Shown one piece after another: positions 43,701 to 55,700 of a stretch of DNA of 64,000 bases. The DNA is taken from the NCBI GenBank assembly GCA_963576565.1, contig OY755046.1, positions 73,831,719 to 73,895,718 on the forward strand, in the 5' to 3' direction. Made by a program: the position numbers and the translations under genes. The notes beneath the pieces are model-generated. The model had not been told where the DNA came from, made no database searches, and was given only the letters and a program-made list of their open reading frames with translations. The DNA is from Aspidapion aeneum (lineage: Eukaryota; Arthropoda; Insecta; Coleoptera; Brentidae). Each line of letters begins with the position of its first letter. Positions within the stretch are counted from its first letter, which is position 1.

Positions 43701-46700
43701 AAATTTGTTGGAAGCAAGCTTTTCCCTATTTTTTTACATGTAAAATCCACTCCAGAACCGGACACTCTAATAACCGGACGCGGACAATTTTTTTTGGTTA
43801 GAAAATTCTGAAACCTCCCATAACCGGGCGTGAACCTCTGACAACGGGACGGAGCGCTGCACGACATAAGCATAAATATTACGTAGTACGTGCAGCCGGG
43901 AATTACCTCTTTCGTTTTAATGCGGAGACTAAATACCGTCGTATTTACAACATATTTTATTCGGCGGGACTGCTGTGTTTTATTTTTATTGTTCAGTTTC
44001 GTCCTTAGGAGTCCCTCAGAACACTGCTTGGTCAATGGGACACCCTTGCGAAGTTAATAAGACGGTTTTGTCTTTAATCCTATATAAATAGTTAGTAAAC
44101 TCTCGCCAGAAGTGCCATCTACCGAGATACGAGAGAAACTAGAACAAGCCCAACTAACATTTATAGTAGCGGCTACATGTTTTAAAGGCTTTGCTACTTT
44201 CTTATAGTAGAAATGTGGTGATCCCAACCAAAATTTGTTACTTTTTAGTTCTAACTACTATTTAGTATCAGGAAATAGTAGAAGTTTCGTAAAAACGACC
44301 CTCTAAACTACTTCATAGGATTGTTTCTTGATAGTCGATTCTGATAGTCTTCTCTACCACAATAGGACGTTGCTAAAGTTTTACTTTCTTTTTAGTCGTT
44401 ATTTCGTAGTCGCCCTGACTTTTATATCCTACTTAATTACCACTAGAAAGTTAAGCTTCATTGGAGTCCCAAACAAGTGTATCCGACAACTACATTATAA
44501 CTTTAATTTTTACCACAAAAGTTTGTGTCATCATAGTAACATCTGATGTAACAATGTAGACAAAATAACTTTTTGGATCAACTTTAAAGCCGCAACTACT
44601 TTCAAGTAACCTTTTCGACTATCAGGGAATATAGTTTGGGACGCCATGTTTTTATGTAAGAAAGAAAATTTAATATTTTTGTTGTCGTTTTATGAGCTCA
44701 TATTAAAGAGCCATACTATTTTATAAACAAATTAGTTGAAGCTTACCAAAAATGCTCTTCTTAAGCACCATTTGTTGGAGTTAACTGTAGAAATGTTATG
44801 AAAACATAACCTCCAAAATCACAACACAAAAATTCCATCAGCTACCAGAAAACGGCTCAATTTTACGGGCGCACCGGTTTTTTGCAATATATATAATGCA
44901 TGTTATACAAAAAACTTTGCGTCGCACTCGAATTTTGATCCTTTGCTCGTAAATTCTCACACTTTTGGATAACATAGTTCATATTATAACCATAACCAAA
45001 CAAAAAAACTAAGCGAGTCTGTTTACTGTTGTGTCCACCATATTGTGTAACAATTCTACCAAGAAGAAACGATTATATTATTTGCAACTACATCGCAACT
45101 TTTACGCCATTACGGAAAAAAAAACAGCCTCTACGACGTAGTAGATACCTGGCTACGACGTAGTAGTGTAGTTGTTACTACAGTGACTTTAAACACTTGG
45201 CCAAGTAGTTATAACCAGAAATTGGTTCCCCACTTAGGGAATTATAACGTCGCTGTATGGTATACTGAGACGTAGCGGGAGTACGTTGCGGTTACTTTTA
45301 AGAAATTCTTTCTAGTTGGGGTTTCGTCGTTACAACTTTAATTGTTTGTTGGGAGAGCAGGCGAAAAGATTGATTGCAAATTAAAAGAAACAAACCATCC
45401 GTGACCTATGACAGCTCTTCTGTCTTTCAGGCCAGATCAACGCTGATTAGCGTTTTTACCCGCCATCAGACACGTGAGCGTCAATCAGCGGAATTTTTAA
45501 GCCAAATAATACTAACAAATGTGAAAGTTAGTACCCGTGAATTTAAAAATCAAGTTTCGTGGCTAATGGGGTAAAAAGGAGTTTTTGTTTCTCTCATATT
45601 TTTTCATGGGTAGCTTGAAAGCTTAACCTCACGGGGGTCCAAGATCTAATGGATACAGTTTTCATTCTTTTTATTTTTCTTCATTCTAGATCCCAACCAT
45701 TACCAGATGATTCGTCAGGCAAAAGTGGAGCTAAGTTCTACCTAAGCTATGACAAAATTTTTATTATCAAAACCATGAATTCCGAAGAGGTAGAAAGAAT
45801 GCACTCGTTTTTGAAACATTACCATCCCTACATTGTGGAACGTCATGGAAAGACTCTATTGCCTCAATATTTGGGAATGTACCGACTCACAGTGGACAAT
45901 GCCGAACACTACATTTGTGTTATGCGAAATGTTTTTTCTAACCACCTTAACATCCACCGTAAATTTGATTTGAAAGGATCTACAGTTGACAGAGAAGCCT
46001 CAGAAAAAGAAAGAGAAAAAGAGTTGCCAACTTTGAAAGATAATGATTTTGTGAACGAACAAATGAAAGTTTACATTGGAGAAGAAGCCAAATCAAAACT
46101 TATGGAGACTTTAACTGCTGATGTTGATTTTCTGACTAAATTACATCTTATGGACTATAGTTTGTTGCTTGGTATCCATGAGGTTAGTCTCTTTTTGACT
46201 CACAGAGCTTATTAAAAAAAAATTAACATAAAATAAATGGATCCATGACAGTGGCGGCTGCTGACGTTATAAATTGGGGGGGGGCATACATTTATATTGC
46301 ATGAAAAAAGAGATAAAAAACTTATCTAAACAATTTTATTTTATTAATATTATTTTATTCATAGTAAGACAAATAAAGCAAAAAAAAGCATTTCGACTTT
46401 CACAACCGCACAACCAGTTTTCAGCATCGTATAATTTTTTATTACTTGCACTAAAATTTTGGTTAATTTTTAGGATTTTTAGGTCCGGTCTATGTGGCCT
46501 TAAAGATTTTATTTGTAATCGAAGTTCATGTGTCAACGTATTTAAATTTGCACAGTTTATTATACAATCGACGGTATTTATTTCCATTTTGGAAAAAACA
46601 AACAATGGACACGCGACCGGCAAGGCTTTTAATTAATGACCTACCCCTAATCCCAACTAACATTTATAGTAGCGGCTACATGTTCTAAAGGCTTTGCTAC

Positions 46701-49700
46701 TTTCTTATAGTAGAAATGTGGTGATCCCAACCAAAATTTGTTACTTTTTAGTTCTAACAACTATTTAGTATCAGGAAATAGTAGATGTTTCGTAAAAACG
46801 ACCCTCTAAACTACTTCATAGGATTGTTTCTTGATAGTCGATTCTGATAGTCTTCTCTACCACAATAGGACGTTGCTAAAGTTTTACTTTCTTTTTAGTC
46901 GTTATTTCGTAGTCGCCCTGACTTTTATATCCTACTTAATTACCACTAGAAAGTTAAGCTTCATTGGAGTCCCAAACAAGTGTATCCGACAACTACATTA
47001 TAACTTTAATTTTTACCACAAAAGTTTGTGTCATCATAGTAACATCTGATGTAACAATGTAGACAAAATAACTTTTTGGATCAACTTTAAAGCCGCAACT
47101 ACTTTCAAGTAACCTTTTCGACTATCAGGGAATATAGTTTGGGACGCCATGTTTTTATGTAAGAAAGAAAATTTAATATTTTTGTTGTCGTTTTATGAGC
47201 TCATATTAAAGAGCCATACTATTTTATAAACAAATTAGTTGAAGCTTACCAAAAATGCTCTTCTTAAGCACCATTTGTTGGAGTTAACTGTCGATTATGA
47301 AAACATAACCTCCAAAATCACAACACAAAAATTCCATCAGCTACCAGAAAACGGCTCAATTTTACGGGCGCACCGGTTTTTTGCAATATATATATAATGC
47401 ATGTTATACAAAAAACTTTGCGTCGCACTCGAATTTTAATCCTCTGCTCGTAAATTCTCACACTTTTGGATAACATAGTACATATTATAACCATAATTAA
47501 ACAAAAAAACTAAGCGAGTCTGTTTACTGTTGTGTCCACCATATTGTGTAACAATTCTACCAAAAAGAAACGATTATATTATTTGCAACTACATCGCAAC
47601 TTTTATGCCATTTCGGAAAAAAAACAGCCTCTACGACGTAGTAGATACCTGGCTACGACGTAGTAGTGTAGTTGTTACTACAGTGACTTTAAACACTTGG
47701 CCAAGTAGTTATAACCAGAAATTGGTTCCCCACTTAGGGAATTATAACGTCGCTGTATGGTATACTGAGACGTAGCGGGAGTACGTTGCGGTTACTTTTA
47801 AGAAATTCTTTCTAGTTGGGGTTTCGTCGTTACAACTTTAATTGTTTGTTGGGATCAAAACAAACTCATACGTCTTTACTAAGGATAGAACCGGCAACCC
47901 GTAGGAGGGGCAACGAACGTTTTCGCACGATGAACATTTTGTTTTTTTTTTAAAGGTTGAAAGGGGCGAGCAGGAATTGCAGAGACAACGAGAATTAGAA
48001 GCGGAAAATCCTCAGGATTCCGAAGACTCTGAGTCAGGATCAGGTCTGGAAAACAGGGGCGGGGGTCAGATGGGTTTTAACACCCCACCTGATAGCCCCA
48101 ATGCAGTCGCACAGTATTTGAGAGAAAATAGTCTTCAATATGAAGGTAAATTTTCGAAAATTTACCAGTTTGTTTCACATGTAACAGGTACGAAAGAGTG
48201 AAAAAATGGTTAATTTTTTTTTAGTTGTTTTTTATTTTGCTTGCTTTGCTTTCTTAGTTTTTTTTTGTGTTAATTTTGTTTTGATTGAATGAGATTTTTA
48301 GAATGAATGTGTTTAATATTGAATGGTGTGAATATTCCTGTGGCGCACCCAGAAATATATCTTGGGGAGGGGGGGGGGGGGGGGCGAGATCGCATGATTT
48401 ATAAAATACAGGGTGTAACAGAGAAATCAAATAAATGACAAAGTTTTGACAGATAGTTACGTAGGTATGACAACAAACGCAACTACGACCTTTGTTTCAT
48501 AGCCAAACAGTTTTTTAAATAAATTCACATTTTCCGTCATTCAAAGATAGGCTTATTATACATGGTTGAAAAGCTCTTTTAATGCTCTATTTATTGACGT
48601 ATAAATTCAATATGGCGGTCATAAGAAACAACAAAGTTGGCTATGGTTTCAAAAAAACTAGAAGGCCTAGAAAAAATTTGTTAACGTCATTCAATTGGCC
48701 GTAGTTGCTCATACAAAACTACCAAATTTCATTAAATTTGTTTTCAAGATGGCGGCGATATATCAATTTTTCAAAAAACACAATTTTTAGTTTTTGCTCA
48801 ATATTTTAGTAACCCCTGTATATATCTTTACTATTGATAAAACATTTAAAAACTTCTTAGGTTTGGGTGCGCTCATGAATATTCTAATAGGTTTCAAGAC
48901 AACAAGCTTTAAGAAGTGTTTTTTTTTTGTCTGCCACTGTGTGTGTATTTGTTAAATTAAAAAAAAAACACAAACATTAAGCTTGGGCCTAAAAAAGCTT
49001 TACTAACATGTAAATAGGGACTTATGGAAATAGAATCTGACTTTATTTTGACATATTTACAAAGAAAACTAACATCTGACCTTTTAAAATTGGCATACCA
49101 AAGTCAAATTTAAGAAAGTCGCCAACTTTTGTTTAATAAATACAGACACTAATAAATCCGGTTCTTAAATAGAGAAAGGCCGAATTTTGAAAGAAAGCAG
49201 CTGCTTTTTATATGTAAATCTGTCATAATACGGTCGATATTAAAATAAGGTCAGGTTTTATTCCAATAAGTATCTAATGATAGATATACCGAAACCTAAA
49301 GTACAGAAATTACTAGGGATGGGACATTATTTGAATAACGTTATTAAGAAATAATGTAACGGAACGTTACCAATCTTAAAATAACGAAAAGTAAGAACCG
49401 CACAAACAAAAATTGACAATCATCAAAACGTTGTGTGTATTTTTTATTTTTTCAAGCAAACGTTATTTTGTAACGTTATTTTTCAATAAAAGTAACGTTG
49501 GTAACGTTATGAGAAAGGACCCGTTTCCCATCTCTCAAAATTTTGTTATTTTATAATGTTAATGAAAAATAACTGAACGTTACTAATAATAAGTGACAAA
49601 AACTATGAAACGTTAGAGTGGGGACCTTTTTTTTTGGGTTATCAAGTTTTTTTGAGGCAAAGTTTTTTCCATATAACCCTCCAAAAAGTTTTCGCGTGTC

Positions 49701-52700
49701 CGTTATAGCGGTAACGTTATTAAAAATGTTCCGTTATTCCCATCTCTAGAATTTACATGAAACTATTGGTATAAATATAAGGATTTCAAAAATGATAGAG
49801 CATAATATGCTTCCCATTTGTTGGAAGCCCTTCACCAAATCTCAGAAATTTCGTGCACCTTCTCTGGCAACACTGTAATAAGTAAAAAAATGTAAAGTTA
49901 CGTCAAATTCATGGGCGTGCAGGTTAGGTAGGCTATTTTATAGACGTCTTTGAGATTTTACAAGAGTTTGGCAATAAATTAAAAATAAAATAGAATAGAA
50001 ACAACATTACAGACAAAGTGACAAAAACTATGAAACGTTAGAGTGGGGACCTTTTTTTTTGGGTTATCAAGTTTTTTTGAGGTAAAGTTTTTTCCATATA
50101 ACCCTCCAAAAAACTTTTCGCGTGTCCGTGATAGCGGTAATGTTATTAAAAATGTTCCGTTATTCCCATCTCTAGAATTTACATGAAACTATTGGTATAA
50201 ATATAAGGATTTCAAAAATTATAGAGCATAATATGCTTCCCATTTGTTGGAAGCCATTCACCAAATCTCAGAAATTTCGTGCACTTTCTCTGGCAACACT
50301 GTAATAAGTAAAAAATGTAAAGTGACGTCAAATTCATGAACGTGCAGGTTAGGTAGGCTATTTTATAGACGTCTTTAAGATTTTACAAGAGTTTGGCAAT
50401 AAATTAAAAATAAAATAGAATAGAAACAACATTACAGACAAAGTGACAAAAACTATGAAACGTTAGAGTGGGGACCTTTTTTTTTGGGTTCTCAAGTTTT
50501 TTTGAGGCAAAGTTTTTTTCTATATAACCCTCCAAAAACTTTTCGCGTGTCCGTGATAGCGGTAACGGTATTAAAAATGTTCCGTTATTCCCATCTCTAG
50601 AATTTACATGAAACTATTGGTATAAATATAAGGATTTCAAAAATTATAGAGCATAATATGCTTCCCATTTGTTGGAAGCCATTCACCAAATCTCAGAAAT
50701 TTCGTGCACCTTCTCTGGCAACACTGTAATAAGTAAAAAAATGTAAAGTTACGTCAAATTCATGGGCGTGCAGGTTAGGTAGGCTATTTTATAGACGTCT
50801 TTGAGATTTTACAAGAGTTTTGTTGGCAATAAATTAAAAATAGAATAGAATACAAACAACATTACAGACAAAGTGACAAAAACTATGAAACGTTAGAGTG
50901 GGGACCTTTTTTTTTGGGTTACCAAGTTTTATTGAGGCAAAGTTTTTTCCATATAACCCTCCAAAAACTTTTCTCGTGTCCGTTATAGCGGTAATGTTAT
51001 TAAAAATGTTCCGTTATTCCCATCTCTAGAATTTACATGAAACTATTGGTATAAATATAAGGATTTCAAAAATTATAGAGCATAATACGCTTCCCATTTG
51101 TTGGAAGCCATTCACCAAATCTCGGAAATTTCGTGCAACTTCTCTGGCAACACTGTAATAATTAAAAAATGTAAAGTGACGTCAAATTCATGGGCGTGCA
51201 GGTTAGGTAAGCTATTTTATAGACGTCTTTGAGATTTTACAAGAGTTTTGTTGGCAATAAATTAAAAATAGAATAGAATAGACACAACATTACAGACAAA
51301 CTGACAAAAACTATGAAACGTTAGAGTGGGGACCTTTTTTTTTGGGTTATCAAGTTTTTTTGAGGCAAAATTTTTTTCCATATAACCCTCCAAAAACTTT
51401 TCGCGTGTCCGTGATAGCGGTAATGTTATTAAAAATGTTCCGTTATTCCCATCTCTAGAATTTACATGAAACTATTGGTATAAATATAAGGATTTCAAAA
51501 CTTATAGAGCATAATATGCTTCCCATTTGTTGGAAGCCATTCACCAAATCTCAGAAATTTCGTGCACCTTCTCTAGCAACACTGTAATAAGTAAAAAATG
51601 TAAAGTGAAGTCAAATTCATGGGCGTGCAGGTTAGGTGGGCTATTTTATAGACGTCTTTGAGATTTTACAAGAGTTTTGTTGGCAATAAATTAAAAATAG
51701 AATAGAATAGAAACAACATTACAGACAAAGTGACAAAAACTATGAAACGTTAGAGTGGGGACCTTTTTTTTTGGGTTATCAAGTTTTTTTGAGGCAAAGT
51801 TTTTTTCTATATAACCCTCCAAAAACTTTTCGCGTGTCCGTGATAGCGGTAACGGTATTAAAAATGTTCCGTTATTCCCATCTCTAGAATTTACATGAAA
51901 CTATTGGTATAAATATAAGGATTTCAAAAATTATAGAGCATAATATGCTTCCCATTTGTTGGAAGCCATTCACCAAATCTCAGAAATTTCGTGCACCTTC
52001 TCTGGCAACACTGTAATAAGTACAAAAATGTAAAGTTACGTCAAATTCATGGGCGTGCAGGTTAGGTAGGCTATTTTATAGACGTCTTTGAGATTTTACA
52101 AGAGTTTTGTTGGCAATAAATTAAAAATAGAATAAAATAGAAACAACATTACAAAGTGACAAAAACTATGAAACGTTAGAGTGGGGACCTTTTTTTTGGG
52201 TTATCAAGTTTTTTTGAGGCAAAGTTTTTTCCATATAACCCTCCAAAAACTTTTCGCGTGTCCGTTATAGCGGTAACGGTATTAAAAATGTTCCGTTATT
52301 CCCATCTCTAGAATTTACATGAAACTATTGGTATAAATATAAGGATTTCAAAAATTATAGAGCATAATATGCTTCCCATTTGTTGGAAGCCATTCACCAA
52401 ATCTCAGAAATTTCGTGCACCTTCTCTGGCAACACTGTAATAAGTAAAAAATGTAAAGTGACGTCAAATTCATGGGCGTGCAGGTTAGGTAGGCTATTTT
52501 ATAGACGTCTTTGAGATTTTACAAGAGTTTTGTTGGCAATAAATTAAAAATAGAATAGAATACAAACAACATTACAGACAAAGTGACAAAAACTATGAAA
52601 CTTTAGAGTGGGGACCTTTTTTTTGGGTTATCAAGTTTTTTTTGAGGTAAAGTTTTTTCCATATAACCCTCCAAAAAACTTTTCGCGTGTCCGTGATAGC

Positions 52701-55700
52701 GGTAACGTTATTCAAAATGTTCCCTTATTCCCTTCACTAGAATTTACATGAAACTATTGGTATAAATATAAGGATTTCAAAAATGATAGAGCATAATATG
52801 CTTCCCATTTGTTGGAAGCCATTCACCAAATCTCAGAAATTTCGTGCACCTTCTCTGGCAACACTGTAATAAGTCAAAAAATGTAAAGTTACGTCAAATT
52901 CATGGGCGTGCAGGGTAGGTAGGCTATTTTATAGACGTCTTTGAGATTTTACAAGAGTTTTGTTGGCAATAAATCAAAAATAGAATAGAATAAAAACAAC
53001 ATTTCGGACGTCCATTGTCTTTATTTATTTTAAACACGTCGTTTCGGTTAGTATGTATCTATAACCGTTTTCAAGTGTAAAAACACTTGAAAACGCTTAG
53101 AGATACGGTAAAAAGACTTGTTTCAAAAGTTATTACAGTTCAAATTTATTTTGAAAATTGTAAATCATTCACCAAATCTCAGAAATTTCGTGCATCTTCT
53201 CTCATGCAACACTGTAATAAGTTGAAAAGATAAAGTGACGTCAAAACCATGGACTTGCAAGTTTGGAAGGCAATAAAATAATTTATTTATATTTTCTCAT
53301 TTATAGACATCTTATTATAGATACATGAGTTTTGATTTGATCAGCAGTGTAGTATCAGGAAAGGCTCACTGTTATTTCTACCATAGTTTCAACTACATTG
53401 GGCTAGGATATCTAAACTAAAGTTATCACAGAATTAAAGAAGGGTTCATGCACCAAAGAAATACAGGGTGTTCGGCACATGAACCGTCAAAATTTTTTGG
53501 GATATTGTTGAGGTCATTTGCTACCTTTTCAACCTTGGAACTTGGGTCCTTAGAGTCACGGCTAAAGAGATATAATTTTTTTTTTCTTAAATTACCCAAA
53601 ATCCCACCTTTATAACCTCATAAGCTTTTTATTAATGTCTGGAAAAGCACCATTTTTTTTTTATAATTCTGTAATCTTATGCTACTTCAACCAATTAATA
53701 GATTTGTTAAAATTGATGTACCAAAGGGACATACGAGGTTTTTTATTGAAGAACATTAGTGATTTTGTGAAAAAAAATCAATTTCAAAATTAAAAATTAA
53801 AAAAAGTATCGACACTTGAGAACTTCTTTTTCTTTTAAAAACTTCTCTAGTTGATTACCTTTCTAACGGTATGCTTCACATTGATTAAAAAAAAACAATT
53901 CTGCTTTAAAATACGGATATTTTGTGAGACGGGCAATAATCGTTCGGACTTGATAAGAAAAACAATTTGATGTTTATGATCGTTTCTAACAAAATTTATA
54001 AATAAAGAACACAATACATTATTGTTAAAAGTTTAACTTTTGTTTAAGTAGGTAAACAATCATAAACATCAAATTGTTTTTCTTACCAATTCCGAACGAG
54101 TCTCGCCCTTCTGACGGAATATCCGTATTTTAAAGCAGAAATGTTTTTAGCTCACACATATACTATACTATAGTAGTGTGAGCTATGGTGATCCTAATTT
54201 TTTCGAGAAAAAAAAAGTTGCTCCGATTTCAAAATTTTTTATATATCTTTGCGTTTCAGATGATTTTGAAACTTTTTTGTTGCGCCGTCTGTCTGTCTGT
54301 CTGTATGTCTGTCTGTCTGTATGTCTGTAACGACCAACGCGTATAACTCAAAAACCGCTTGGCCGATTTTAATGAAATTTGGTACCTAGGCTGGGTCTTG
54401 GGTCGAGATGGTCCCATTTAAAAATGAACAAAATCCACCGAACAGAAACCAAATAAAAGGGTGGGGGTAGATTTCAAAAATTAGAGTTTATGTGAAAATA
54501 TGGCGTGTGTGATATCAAACGAAAGGTAATTGAGTCTGAAGTTAAACAAAATACATTTTAATTTATTTAAAAAAAGGGTGGGGGTATATTTTAAAAATTA
54601 GAGTTTAAGTGAAAATATGGCGTGTGTGATATCAAATGAAAGGTAATTGAGTCCGGAGTTTAACAAAATACATTTTAGTTTTTTGTTTTTTTTAAGGGTG
54701 GAGGTAGATTTCAAAAATTTGAGTTTAAGTCAAAACATGGCTTGTGTGGTATCAAACAAAAGGTAATTTAGTCTGGAGTTAAATAAAATATATTTCAGTT
54801 TTTAGTTATATTAGCTCACACGTACACTATAACTATAGTACCTAGTGTGAGCTTAGGGGCCCATATATTGGTAGAGTATTTTATCAATGTGTAGCATACC
54901 GTTAGAAAGGTAAAATCAACTACAGAAGTTTTTAAAAGAAAATGAAGTTCTCAATTGTCGATACTTTTTTTGATTTTTAATTTTGAAATTGATTTTCTTT
55001 CACAAAATCACTAATGTTCTTCAATAAGAAACATCGTATGTCCCTTTGGTACATCAATTTTAACAAATCTATTAATTAGTTGAAGAAGCATAAGATTACA
55101 GAATTATTTTTTAAAAAAATGGTGCTTTTCCAGACATTAATAAAAAGCTTATGAGGTTATAAAGGTGGGATTTTGTATAATTTGAGAAAAAAAAATTAAA
55201 AAATTCATATCTCTTTAGCCGTGACTCTAAGGACCCAAGTTCCAAGGTTGAAAAGGTAGCAAATGACCCCAACAATATCCCAAAAAAATTTGACGGTTCA
55301 TGTGCCGAACACCCTGTATTTCTTTGGTGCATAAAAAATTTGGTAGAAATAATAGTGAGCCTTTCCTGATACCGCACTGCTGATCAAATCAAAACTCATG
55401 TATCTATAATAAGATAGGTCTATAAATGAGAAAATATAAATAAATTATTTTATTGCCTTCCAAACTTGCACGCCCATGGTTTTGACGTCACTTTATCTTT
55501 TCAACTTATTACAGTGTTGCATGAGAGAAGATGCACGAAATTTCTGAGATTTGGTGAATGATTTACAATTTTCAAAATAAATTTGCACTGTAATAACTTT
55601 TGAAACAAGTCTTTTTACCGTATCTCTAAGCGTTTTCAAGTGTTTTTACACTTGAAAACGGTTATAGATACATACTAACCGAAATGACGTGTTTAAAATA

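Noticed and set aside
45374..45574. 66-codon ORF before PIP4K exon 3 as an extra exon
   Set aside because: Not in phase with exon 2 or 3, and the joined exons already reproduce the full PIP4K sequence without it.
44328..47049. Identical 72-codon ORFs at 44328, 46831 and (minus) 4005-4223
   Set aside because: They lie inside copies of the 1.2 kb transposon and repeat only because the element repeats. No protein family, no codon pattern and no conservation beyond the DNA.
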